Assembly (NCBI GenBank): GCA_016704435.1
Contig: JADJAB010000001.1
Location: forward strand, 248,001-312,000
Direction of reading: 5' to 3'
DNA: 64,000 nucleotides
Source of the DNA: Rhodobacter sp.
GTDB taxonomy: Bacteria; Pseudomonadota; Alphaproteobacteria; Rhodobacterales; Rhodobacteraceae
The first letter of the stretch is position 1. Each line of letters opens with the position of its first letter. Position numbers and translations under genes: made by a program. Positions 26,958 to 36,432 of the stretch are shown here, one piece after another. The notes under the pieces were generated by a model. The model had not been told where the DNA came from, made no database searches, and saw only the letters and a program-made list of their open reading frames with translations.

Positions 26958-28513
26958 ATGACAAATGCCGCGTCCAAGCTGCGCCTGACCCTGTCGGTCG
27001 AAGGGCAAACCGTCATCGTCGACCCCTGTGACCTTCTGGTGGTGGCCTGCGACCCGCGCGGCCTGACCGATGTCTGCACCTTCACGCCATCAGAACTGGC
27101 GGTGTTTGACGGGTTGCAGAATTGCACCTTCCACACCACCCTTGTGCGTGTGCCGGTGCCCACCGATGCCGCCCGAAAGCCGAAATTCGGCGTCATCCTG
27201 AAACCTGATGCCATCGACCGGATGGAGGGCAACGTCAGCGGCTTTCGCAACGAAACGGCCAAGCAACTCTCACTGGAAACCGCCAATGCGATGACGGAAA
27301 ACCTGGTCACCGTCTACCAGCTGCTAGGGCCGGAAAAGACACCGATGACCCAAGCGCAATTCCTGAAGCGGCTGGAAGACATCCTTCAGGGTCTTGATTG
27401 GTGGCCTTATGACAGCCTTCAGATCTGCACCGATGACAAGGGCGCCCCGATCACCCTGACCACCCCCTATTTCGACCATTTCGACAACGCCGGGCTGGCG
27501 GCGAACCTGCCGTGGAAATACCTGGCCGTTCAGGGCACGGGCAATACGCTCTACGTCCACGGCTCCACCTGTTTTGAATCCGTCCTGCAATGCTGGCAAT
27601 ATGGCGGCATGCTGCTGGACCAGTTGCCCTCGCTGGGCATTGCCCTGCCCGCTGATAAGAATGCCGCCCGCATCGCGGTGCTGGGCGCCGGGCCCAGCGG
27701 CATGCTCTTTGCCACCGGCTGCAGGGCCTGGGCTACAAGGGCGTGCAGATCTTCGAAGCCACCGGCCGCTACGGCGGCAAGACCCATACCGTCACGCTGG
27801 ACCAACCGAAGCCGCCTGTCATGCCCCCCGGCCTGCCGCAGAAAACGGCGTGCGATCTGGGCACCTGCTACCTTTCGCCCGCTTATGACGACATGGCCGT
27901 GGCGCTTAAGGATTTCATGCAGGGCAACATCCGCACCGGGTTTTTCCTGACCGCCGACCACAACGATCCCCCCGATCACAGCTTTCGTGGCATGGTCACG
28001 GATGCGCAGTTCGATGGCGTTCCGGTCACTGAAAAGGTGATGGACTACGACGACTACGTCCTGAAACGCGGTTTTTACGAAGCGAACAAGCCCTTTGCCG
28101 ACCCGGCCAACTGGCTGAAGGATTTCGACGCCGAGACCGTCGCCAAGGAAATCCTGCTGGCGCTGGCCGAATACGAACTGCTGCTGACGCTCTACGGGCG
28201 ACGCCCTGATGCCAAGGCCGGGCGGCCTTTCGACATGCGGGCGCGCAACGATCTGCTGATCCTGACAGGCCTTCTGGAATACGCCTATTCGGTGCAGGGC
28301 TATGGCCCGCTGCGCCGGATTCCGGCCTATTTCGGCATGATCTGGATTTCGACGCCGCTGGTGCTGGCCATCGGCCTGACCGGCTTGAAGGTGATGAAAG
28401 AGGCCACCGTCACCGTCTTGCTGAACGGCTGGCTGGATGTCTGGAACCAGATGCGGCCGACGCTGGACATCACCCTGAATGCAAGGGTTCTAAGGATAGA
28501 TCGTAGTGTCTGA
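26958..28513 (+). CDS. Amine-oxidase-like flavoprotein with its halves in swapped order (one frameshift)
   Basis: Starts at ATG 26958 behind AGGGACAAGCC. The first about 230 residues are what normally forms the C-terminal half of a flavin amine oxidase (VEGQTVIVDPCDLLVVACDP, FHTTLVRVPVP, PYFDHFDNAGLAANLPWKYL, GSTCFESVLQCWQYGGMLL). Only then comes the FAD-binding start IAVLGAGPSGMLFAT, and after a one-base loss near 27718-27722, GYKGVQIFEATGRYGGKTH. The rest continues through the usual middle region and stops at LDITLNARVLRIDRSV, exactly where the first segment would normally attach. So the gene reads C-half then N-half in one continuous frame chain. Whether it is a true circular permutation, a fusion of two truncated tandem copies or a misassembly is open. 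Confidence 0.65.
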
Positions 28514-30320
28514 CGCTGGCATCGTGGACGGGCCGGGGAAAGAACGGCCGCTGCAGCGCCGGGTGGCCACCGTGGTTGCCGCCGACGTCGTGGGGTTCTC
28601 GCGGCTGGTCCCGAAATCCGAACAAGAGGTGTTTCAGCGCCTGTTCAGCATCCGCCGCGACATCATCGACCCGGCGATCCTGGCCGAGGGTGGCCGCGTC
28701 ATCAAGACCATGGGCGACGGCATGCTGGTGGAATTCGCCACCCCCCCGGCCGCCCTGCGCGCTGCCCGCGTCGTGCAGGTCAAGGTGGCGGCGCATGAAG
28801 ACGCCCTGGCCGAAGCCGACCGCATCCGCTTTCGCATCGGCATCAACCATGGCAGCGTGCTGATTGATGGCGACGACCTTCTGGGTGATGTGGTGAATAT
28901 CGCGGCGCGCTTGGAATCGCTGGCCCCGGCGGGCGGGATCTGCGTGTCGCGCCCGGTGCATGACATGCTGGACACCCTGCCCGCCGCCGAAGTGGCGCCG
29001 CTTGGCCTGCAATTCGTGCGCAACATCCCCACCCCGGTCGAGGTCTGGCAGATCCGCACCGGCGTCGATGCCGCGGCACCCAACCTGCCGCGGCGCCACC
29101 ACAACCGGCCCTCGGTTCTGGTGCTGCCGTTCGAGAAGCTTTCCGATCCCGATGAAGACCACTTCCTGTCCGATGGCATCACCGATGACGTGATCACCGC
29201 GCTGGCCCGGTTCCGCTCGCTTTTCGTCATCGCGCGGGGGTCCAGCTTCATCTACAAGGGTCGCGACCGCGATATTGGCCAGATCGCCCGCGATACCGGC
29301 GTGCGCTATATCGTCAAGGGCTCGGTCCGCCGCGCGGGCGCGCACCTGCGGGTTCAGGCCCAGCTGATCGAGGCCGAAGACAGCTCTGTGATCTGGTCGG
29401 AAAAATACGACCGCGACATCGAGAACATCTTCGACGTGCAGGATGAAATCACCCAAAGCGTGGTCACTGGCCTTGCCCCGGAAATCGGCGCCCACGAACG
29501 CCGCATCAGCCGCCACAAGCCGACTGAAAGCCTGTCGGCCTGGGAGATGTGCCAGCGCGGCCTCAGCCAGTTCGACCGGCGCACCACCGACGGCATCGCG
29601 TCGGCCTATGGCCTGTATCAAGCCGCCGCCGCCGCCGACCCGACCTATGCGCTGCCCCTTGCCCTCTTGGCCCGCGTTCATGCCGTGCGCATCTTTTCCG
29701 GCCGCAGCACCGATCCGCGCCAGGACATCGGCACCGGCATGCAATTCGCCGCCCGCGCGATCGAGCTGGATGACCGGCTGGAAATCGGCCACCAGGCGCA
29801 AGCGCAGCTCTTGCTCATTCAGGGGTGCGAGGCCGAGGCCCGGGCCGCCCTTGCCCGCGCCCGCGCGCTGAACGACAACGATGCCTTCAGCTATTCGGTG
29901 CAGACCTACATCAACCTGTTCCAGCCCAACCCCGACACCGCTGAGATGGAAGCCGCCGGTCTGCGCGCGCTGCAACTCAGCCCGCTTGACCCGCTGGCGT
30001 GGTCCTACAACTGGATGCTGGTGATGGCGGTCTGGATGCGCGACGACGATCTGGGGGAAAACACCCGGCACTACCTGGACCCCGCCGCTCGCCTGTCTGG
30101 CGCCGAGGCCTTCGTCCATATCGCCACCGCCGTCACCGCCCTGAAACGCGGCGAGGGGGACGAGGCGCAGCGTTCGGTCGATCGCGCCCTTGCGGTGCGG
30201 CCCGAACTGACGCTGAAGATCATCCGCCATTCCTTCCGCTTTCCGAAATGGCCCGCCCTGGTGGCCGGGGTCGGCCCGCAGCTGGAACAGATGATCGCCA
30301 TGGGCCTTCCCGCCGAATGA
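28506..30320 (+). CDS. Class III adenylate/guanylate cyclase with TolB-like and TPR-like regions
   Basis: This 604-residue protein starts at GTG 28506 (AAGGA nine bases before) and overlaps the flavoprotein end by 8 bases. The cyclase domain covers about residues 18-185: first metal Asp in VVAADVVGFSRLV, second in KTMGDGMLVEF, and the transition-state Asn/Arg in LGDVVNIAARLESLAPAGG. A TolB-N-like segment follows (SVLVLPFEKLSDPDEDHFLS, about 198-320, with YDRDIENIFDVQDEITQSVV), then an alpha-helical TPR-like region to the end. This layout is common in alphaproteobacteria, where it is thought to be a soluble signal-responsive cyclase. The specificity-determining residues do not settle cAMP versus cGMP by eye. 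The cNMP-binding SulP gene two genes upstream is a tempting target. Confidence 0.85.
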   Translation: MSDAGIVDGPGKERPLQRRVATVVAADVVGFSRLVPKSEQEVFQRLFSIRRDIIDPAILAEGGRVIKTMGDGMLVEFATPPAALRAARVVQVKVAAHEDALAEADRIRFRIGINHGSVLIDGDDLLGDVVNIAARLESLAPAGGICVSRPVHDMLDTLPAAEVAPLGLQFVRNIPTPVEVWQIRTGVDAAAPNLPRRHHNRPSVLVLPFEKLSDPDEDHFLSDGITDDVITALARFRSLFVIARGSSFIYKGRDRDIGQIARDTGVRYIVKGSVRRAGAHLRVQAQLIEAEDSSVIWSEKYDRDIENIFDVQDEITQSVVTGLAPEIGAHERRISRHKPTESLSAWEMCQRGLSQFDRRTTDGIASAYGLYQAAAAADPTYALPLALLARVHAVRIFSGRSTDPRQDIGTGMQFAARAIELDDRLEIGHQAQAQLLLIQGCEAEARAALARARALNDNDAFSYSVQTYINLFQPNPDTAEMEAAGLRALQLSPLDPLAWSYNWMLVMAVWMRDDDLGENTRHYLDPAARLSGAEAFVHIATAVTALKRGEGDEAQRSVDRALAVRPELTLKIIRHSFRFPKWPALVAGVGPQLEQMIAMGLPAE

Positions 30321-30454
30321 ACAGCCGTCCCGGCCCCGGTTGGTCTGTTCCGACTTAAGCACACAGATGATGGACGTTTCCACTTGGAGGGAAATCCTGG
30401 GGGAAGCTCTTTCAGATGTCCCAGGTCACGCCATCGGCCCGAGAGACAGTGGCG

Positions 30455-30553
30455 ATCCAACGGCGCGATCTCCGACAGCCTGTCCTGCGGACGTCGGTTC
30501 CGGTTTCCGGACGTGATCGACGACTTCAGCCACGAATGTCCGGTGGCCATATG
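30455..30553 (+). mobile_element. IS3-family transposase remnant (integrase-core fragment)
   Basis: The frame reads SDSLSCGRRFRFPDVIDDFS followed by HECPVAI and a stop. This matches the region around the second catalytic Asp of IS3-family OrfB transposases (RFR...VDDF(T/S)xECLA). Only about 33 codons remain; no terminal repeats are visible. The rest of the 310-base gap between the cyclase and peptidase genes (30321-30629) holds nothing else I can name. Confidence 0.6.
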
Positions 30554-30629
30554 ACCCACGACCGATGGCTCGACAGTCGGCCAAACCCGACTTAAGCCGA
30601 ACTGGAGAAGTTGCTGCGAGGTTTGCCCC

Positions 30630-31818
30630 ATGATGTCTCTGTATCCGACCGCCGTCGATCTGGATCACGCGCTGTCCCGCTTCGGCCCGGTGTCGGCGGC
30701 ACCCGTGTCTGACGCCGAGCACCAGACCCGCGTCGTCGCACTGCAAGAGCGAATCAGACAGGCGGGGCTGGCGGCAGTCTGGCTGGATGCCTCGTCCTCG
30801 CTGACCTATTTCACCGGGCTGCAACTGGGCCAGTCGGAGCGTATCCATGGCGCGCTGATCACGTCGGATGGCCCGCCGGTCTATGTGACGCCGGTTTTCG
30901 AGGAGCCGAAACTGAACAGCCTGCTCAGGCTGCCCGGCCCGCTGCTGATGTGGGAGGAAGACGAAGATCCCTTTGTCCTGATCGCGCATCACGCGGCCGG
31001 CTGTGCGGGCAGGGGTTGCGCTTGACCCGGCGACCCCGTTCCGTTTTGCCGCCGGGTTGATGGCTGCGCTGGAAGGTGCTGTGCAACCGGCACAGGACAT
31101 GATCGCGACGCTGCGGCAGGTCAAATCGCCAGCGGAAATCGCCATCATTCAGACGGCAATGGACGCGAGCTGGCAGGTGCAGCGCGCGGTGCAGGCAGGG
31201 CTGCGCCCCGGTATCGGCACGACCGAGGTTGCGGGCTTCATCAATGCCGCGCACAGGGCGCTTGGGCTGAAGCCGCTTTTCGCTGCCGTCCAGTTCGGCG
31301 AGGCGACGGCCTATCCGCATGGCGTGCCCGATCCGCAGACATTGACGCAAGGCGACATGGTGCTGGTCGACATGGGTGGCACCCTGCAGGGCTATCAGTC
31401 AGATATCACCCGGACCTATGTCTTTGGCCCGCCAAGCCCGCGGCAACACCAGCTTTGGCGGCTTGAACACGATGCCCATGCCGCAGCCTTTGCCGCGGCA
31501 CAAAACGGCACGACCTGCGAGGCGGTCGATGCCGCCGCCCGCGCGGTGCTGACCCAGGCCGGGTTCGGGCCCGGCTACGCGGTGCCGGGCCTGCCGCATC
31601 GCACCGGGCACGGGCTTGGCCTCGATATCCACGAAGAGCCCTATATCGTGAAGGGCAACCGCACGCCGCTGCAACCGGGCATGTGTTTCTCGATCGAGCC
31701 GATGCTGTGCCTCTACGGCGAATGCGGCATCCGGCTGGAAGATATCGTGCACATGACCGCCACGGGTCCGCGCTGGTTCTGCCCGCCTTCGGAAAGCCTT
31801 GACCGGCCCTTCGGCTGA
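30630..31818 (+). CDS. M24-family Xaa-Pro peptidase (one frameshift)
   Basis: Two frames join near 30981-30990 to give about 395 residues, the usual length for proline-type aminopeptidases. The N-terminal creatinase-like domain (AVWLDASSSLTYFTGLQLGQ) is followed by the pita-bread metal domain. All five metal ligands are visible: Asp in MVLVDMGG, Asp in YQSDITRTY, His in GLPHRTGHGLGLDIHEEP, Glu in FSIEPML and Glu in GIRLEDIVHM. It cleaves N-terminal residues before proline in small peptides. It lies directly upstream of a complete peptide importer, suggesting uptake and hydrolysis of proline-containing peptides. A GCGAGG site lies eight bases before the ATG. Confidence 0.85.
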
Positions 31819-32006
31819 CCGGCGTACGACAGTTAACCTCGCGTCGGACCTTGAATCTGCGCTCAGAAAGCGGTCTGTCTGCGGTGTATCCGGTGGAAGG
31901 TGTGACTTGCGCTGGTATATGGATGAAGAATGCGGCCTGTGAGTCTGGCGCAAGTCCGGACCCGGCCTCAGGAACGATGTTCAACAGAGGGTGAAAGGAT
32001 CCACTC

Positions 32007-33609
32007 ATGAAATATCTCTCACGCAGCATGATTGCCGTTTCGGCACTGGCGCTGATGGCGGTCGCGGCCGAGGCAAAGACTTTCGTCTATTGCTCGGAAG
32101 CCTCGCCCGAAGGCTTTGACCCCGCACCCTATACCGCTGGCGGCACCTTCGACGCCTCGGCCCACCCGATCTACAACCGCCTGACCGAGTTCAAGAAGGG
32201 CACGACCGAGGTCGAGCCGGGTCTGGCCGAAAGCTGGGAAGTGTCCGAGGACGGCACCGAATATACGTTCAAGTTGCGCCAGGGCGTGAAGTGGCATTCC
32301 AGCGACACCTTCACCCCCACCCGCGATTTCAACGCCGATGACGTGATCTTTTCCTACGACCGGCAGGGCAATGCGGACAACCCCTGGCACCAGTACACGC
32401 CCGGCATCACCTACGAATACTACACCTCGATGGACATGCCGAACCTGATCAAGTCGGTCGAGAAGATCGACGATTACACAGTCAAGTTCACGCTGAGCCA
32501 GCCCGAGGCACCGTTCCTCGCCAACATCGCCATGCCCTTTGCCTCCATCGTGTCGAAGGAATATGCCGATGCGCTCGACGCGGCGGGCACGCGCGAAGAC
32601 CTCAACAACATGCCGATCGGCACGGGGCCGTTCAAGTTCGTGGCCTATCAGAAGGACGCGGTGATCCGCTATGCGAAGAACCCCGACTACTGGGGCACCG
32701 CGCCGATCATCGACGATCTGGTCTTTGCCATCACCCCGGATTCGGCGGTGCGCCTGCAAAAGCTGATGGCGGGCGAATGCCACCTGATGCCCTATCCGGC
32801 TCCGGCCGACCTCGAGGCGATCAAGGCCAACCCCGATCTGACGCTGCAGGAACAGGCGGGTCTGAACGTCGGCTATCTGGCCTACAACACCACCGTCGCG
32901 CCCTTCGACAACCCGAAGGTCCGCAAGGCGCTGAACATGGCGATCAACAAGCAGGCGATCGTCGATGCGGTGTTCCAGGGCGCGGCCGCACCGGCCAAGA
33001 ACCCGATCCCGCCGACCATGTGGTCCTACAACGACGCGATCCAGGACGATCCCTACGATCCGGAAGCGGCCAAGAAGATGCTTGAGGAAGCGGGCGTCAA
33101 GGATCTCTCGATGAAGATCTGGGCGATGCCGGTGCAGCGGCCCTACATGCCCAACGCGCGCCGCACGGCCGAGCTGATGCAGGAAGACCTGTCCAAGGTC
33201 GGCGTCACGGTCGAGATCATCTCGTATGAGTGGGGCGAGTACCTGCAGAAGTCGATGGAAGCGGGCCGTGACGGCGCCGTTATCCTCGGCTGGACGGGCG
33301 ACAACGGCGATCCCGACAACTTCCTGTCGGTGCTCCTGTCCTGCGCTTCCGCCGGCGAGGGTGGTGCAAACCGCGCCTTCTGGTGCAACGAGGACTTCTC
33401 GAAGCTCCTGAAGGACGCCAAGGTCACCGCCGACCCGGCAGACGCGGACCAAGCTCTACGAAGACGCGCAGGTCATCTTCAAGGAGCAGGCGCCCTGGTT
33501 CACCATCGCGCATTCGACCCAGTATGTGCCGATGTCGAACAAGGTCTCCGGCTTCGTGATGAGCCCGCTTGGCGATTTCACCTTCGAGACCGTCGATCTG
33601 GCCGAGTGA
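32007..33609 (+). CDS. Peptide ABC transporter, periplasmic substrate-binding protein, family 5 (one frameshift)
   Basis: Begins MKYLSRSMIAVSALALMAVA with a signal peptide cleaved after AEA, then KTFVYCSEASPEGFDPAPYT as in DppA-like proteins. The pattern AHPIYNRLTEFKKGTTEVEP, LAESWEVSEDGTEYTFKLRQ and GVKWHSSD is family 5. A frameshift at about 33435-33450 moves the end into another frame, which continues TKLYEDAQVIFKEQAPWFTI and ends VDLAE at the TGA 33607-33609. Restored length is about 533 residues. It should capture di- or oligopeptides in the periplasm for the permeases that follow. A strong stem-loop separates it from them. Confidence 0.88.
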
Positions 33610-33636
33610 TCCGCGCCGCGGCGTATTGACAACCGG

Positions 33637-33663
33637 ACGCGCGGGGCAGTATTCCCCGCGCGT
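33637..33663 (+). promoter_or_regulatory. Intercistronic stem-loop between binding-protein and permease genes
   Basis: A perfect 10-base inverted repeat (ACGCGCGGGG / CCCCGCGCGT) with a 7-base loop lies between the stop of the binding protein and the start of the permease. It has no T tract. Such hairpins commonly protect the upstream mRNA or lower expression of downstream genes, so that the binding protein is made in excess over the membrane parts. Confidence 0.7.
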
Positions 33664-33682
33664 TCCTGACGGAAAGATGCGC

Positions 33683-34690
33683 ATGATCCGTTTCATCCTC
33701 GCAAAGCTTCTGTATCTGGTGCCCACCTTCCTCGGGATCACCATCATCGCCTTCGGCTTCGTGCGGATCCTGCCCGGCGATCCGGTGCTGCTGATGGCCG
33801 GCGAACGTGGCGTCTCGCCTGAGCGGCATGCTGAACTCAGCGCCCAGCTTGGCTATGACAAGTCGCTGGTGTTGCAGTATTTCGACTTTCTCGGCCGGTT
33901 GATGCACGGCGATCTGGGCAACTCGCTGGTCACCAAGAAGCCGGTGCTGACCGAGTTCCTGGCGCTGTTCCCGGCAACCGTCGAACTGGGCCTCTTTGCC
34001 ATCATCCTTGCGACAGTGATCGGCGTACCGGTGGGCGTCCTGGCCGCGATCAAGCGCGGCAGCTGGTTCGACCAGATCTCGATGACTACCGCGCTGGTCG
34101 GCTTTTCGATGCCGATCTTCTGGTGGGGCCTGCTGTTGATCATCCTGTTCTCGGGCATCCTTGGCTGGACGCCGGTTTCGGGACGGATCAGCCTGATGTT
34201 CTTTTTCCCCAACGTGACCGGCTTCATGCTGATCGACAGCCTGCTGTCGGGGCAGAAGGGGGCCTTTGGCTCGGCGGTCAGCCACCTGATCCTGCCCTCG
34301 GTGGTGCTGGCGACAATTCCATTGGCAGTGATCGCGCGGCAGACGCGGTCGGCCATGCTGGAGGTCATGGGCGAGGACTACGTCCGCACCGCCCGCGCCA
34401 AGGGGATGCCGCCCTTCCGGGTGATCGGAATCCATGCGCTGAGGAACGCGATGATCCCGGTGGTCACCACCATCGGGTTGCAGATCGGGGTGCTGATGGC
34501 CGGGGCGATCCTGACCGAGACCATCTTTTCCTGGCCGGGCATCGGCAAATGGATGATCGATTCCATCTCGCGCCGTGACTATCCGGTGGTCCAGTCGGGC
34601 CTGTTGCTGATCGCGGGGCTGGTGATGCTGGTCAATCTGGCGGTCGATCTTACCTATGGCCTCATCAACCCCAGGATCCGCGCGACATGA
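33683..34690 (+). CDS. Peptide ABC transporter permease (DppB type)
   Basis: The product is 335 residues starting MIRFILAKLLYLVPTFLGIT. I prefer ATG 33683 because GGAAAG lies seven bases upstream; an ATG two codons earlier is too close to it. It has the DppB entry GFVRILPGDPVLLMAGE and the permease coupling loop EVMGEDYVRTARAKGMPPFR (EAA motif) near residue 230. About six membrane helices are present. Its stop overlaps the start of the next permease (ATGA). Confidence 0.9.
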   Translation: MIRFILAKLLYLVPTFLGITIIAFGFVRILPGDPVLLMAGERGVSPERHAELSAQLGYDKSLVLQYFDFLGRLMHGDLGNSLVTKKPVLTEFLALFPATVELGLFAIILATVIGVPVGVLAAIKRGSWFDQISMTTALVGFSMPIFWWGLLLIILFSGILGWTPVSGRISLMFFFPNVTGFMLIDSLLSGQKGAFGSAVSHLILPSVVLATIPLAVIARQTRSAMLEVMGEDYVRTARAKGMPPFRVIGIHALRNAMIPVVTTIGLQIGVLMAGAILTETIFSWPGIGKWMIDSISRRDYPVVQSGLLLIAGLVMLVNLAVDLTYGLINPRIRAT

Positions 34691-35589
34691 CAGAGACAAC
34701 CGCCCCCCTGTCGGACGCGGCCATCCGCCGCCAGATGCTGGTCGAGTTCTGGTTCTACTTCCGCCAGAACCGTGGCGCCGTCATCGGTCTGATTGTCTTC
34801 AGCCTTCTGGTGGCGATCGCGGTGCTGGCGCCCGTCATTGCCCCGCATGACCCGACAAGCCAGTATCGCGACGCCTTCCTGGTGCCGCCGGTCTGGCAGG
34901 AGGGCGGCAGCGCCGAGTTCCTTTTGGGCACCGATGCGGTAGGGCGCGACATGCTGTCCCGGCTGATCTTTGGTGCGCAGTATTCGCTGTTCATCGGCAT
35001 CGTGGTCGTTGCGATCGCGCTGATCGGCGGGGTCATCATCGGCCTTGTCGCGGGGTTCTTTCAAGGTTGGGTCGACAACGTCATCATGCGGGTGATGGAT
35101 GTGATCCTGGCCTTCCCCTCGCTCTTGCTTGCGTTGGTGCTGGTGGCGGTTCTGGGGCCGGGGTTGACCAATGCGATGATCGCCATCGCCATCGTCTACC
35201 AGCCGCATTTCGCCCGCCTGACCCGCGCCGCGGTGATGGGCGAGATGAAGCGCGAATATGTCACCGCCGCCCGTGTCGCCGGCGCGGGCAACCTGCGGCT
35301 GATGTTCCGCACCATCCTGCCCAACTGCCTTGGCCCGTTGATCGTGCAGGCCACGCTGTCGTTTTCCTCGGCGGTGCTCGACTCGGCCGCCCTTGGCTTT
35401 CTGGGCATGGGCGCGCAACCACCCTCGCCGGAATGGGGCACCATGCTGGCCGAAGCGCGCGAGTTCATCCTGCGGGCCTGGTGGGTCGTCACCTTCCCCG
35501 GCCTGACCATCCTGATCTCGGTGCTGGCGATCAATCTGATGGGCGACGGTTTGCGCGACGCGCTTGACCCCAAGCTGAAGCGGAGCTGA
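34687..35589 (+). CDS. Peptide ABC transporter permease (DppC type)
   Basis: The product is 300 residues. It has the DppC N-terminal pattern FRQNRGAVIGLIVFSLLVAI and FLLGTDAVGRDMLSRLIFGA, and the coupling loop MKREYVTAARVAGAGNLRLM near residue 180. The C-terminal text LGMGAQPPSPEWGTMLAEAR is typical of this permease family. It forms the transmembrane pair with the preceding gene product. Confidence 0.92.
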   Translation: MTETTAPLSDAAIRRQMLVEFWFYFRQNRGAVIGLIVFSLLVAIAVLAPVIAPHDPTSQYRDAFLVPPVWQEGGSAEFLLGTDAVGRDMLSRLIFGAQYSLFIGIVVVAIALIGGVIIGLVAGFFQGWVDNVIMRVMDVILAFPSLLLALVLVAVLGPGLTNAMIAIAIVYQPHFARLTRAAVMGEMKREYVTAARVAGAGNLRLMFRTILPNCLGPLIVQATLSFSSAVLDSAALGFLGMGAQPPSPEWGTMLAEAREFILRAWWVVTFPGLTILISVLAINLMGDGLRDALDPKLKRS

Positions 35590-35592
35590 GCC

Positions 35593-36432
35593 ATGGCACT
35601 GTTGAACATCCGCAATCTGACAGTCAAATTCGCCACTGCCACAGGCAGTTTCACCGCCGTCGACGGCATCGACGTGTCGGTTGAAAAGGGCGAAGTACTG
35701 GCGATCGTCGGCGAATCCGGCTCGGGCAAATCGGTGTCGATGCTGGCGGTGATGGATCTGCTTCCCGACACCGCCACCATAACCGCAGATGAGATGACCT
35801 ATGACGGCCAGGACATCCGCAACATGACCGGCGCCCAGCGTCGCCAGCTGATCGGGCGCGAGATCACCATGATCTTTCAGGAACCCGTCGCCTCGCTGAA
35901 CCCGTCCTTCACCGTGGGCTTTCAGATCGAAGAAGTGCTGCGGATCAATCTGGGCATGTCGCGCCGCGCCGCCCATGACCGCGCGCTGGAGTTGTTCCAG
36001 TCGGTCGGCATCTCCGAGCCCGAGGAAAAGCTGCGGGCCTATCCGCATCAGCTGTCGGGCGGCCAGTGCCAGCGGGTGATGATCGCCATCGCCATCGCCT
36101 CGAATCCCCGGCTGCTGATCGCGGATGAACCGACGACCGCGCTGGATGTCACCATCCAGAAGCAGATCCTGGACCTGCTGATGCAGTTGCAGGAAGACTA
36201 TGGCATGGGCCTGATCCTGATCACCCATGACATGGGCGTGGTGGCCGAAACCGCCGACCGCGTGGTGGTGCAGTACAAGGGCCGCAAGATGGAAGAGGCC
36301 GATGTGCTGAGCCTGTTCGAAGCGCCGCAAAACCCCTATACACGCGCGCTGCTGGCGGCCCTGCCCGAACACGCCACCGGCGACCGGCTGCCCACCGTGT
36401 CGGACTTCTTCCAGGACGGGGCCGTGCAATGA
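35593..36432 (+). CDS. Peptide ABC transporter ATP-binding protein (DppD type)
   Basis: The product is 279 residues. Walker A is VGESGSGKSVSMLAVMDLL near residue 38, the signature is QLSGGQCQRVMIAIAIA near 152, Walker B is LLIADEPTTALDVT near 173 and the switch His is in LILITHDMGV. The C-terminal oligopeptide domain is shorter than usual (most relatives have about 320 residues) and ends soon after YTRALLAALPEH. It starts three bases after the permease stop and overlaps the next ATPase by ATGA. Confidence 0.9.
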   Translation: MALLNIRNLTVKFATATGSFTAVDGIDVSVEKGEVLAIVGESGSGKSVSMLAVMDLLPDTATITADEMTYDGQDIRNMTGAQRRQLIGREITMIFQEPVASLNPSFTVGFQIEEVLRINLGMSRRAAHDRALELFQSVGISEPEEKLRAYPHQLSGGQCQRVMIAIAIASNPRLLIADEPTTALDVTIQKQILDLLMQLQEDYGMGLILITHDMGVVAETADRVVVQYKGRKMEEADVLSLFEAPQNPYTRALLAALPEHATGDRLPTVSDFFQDGAVQ

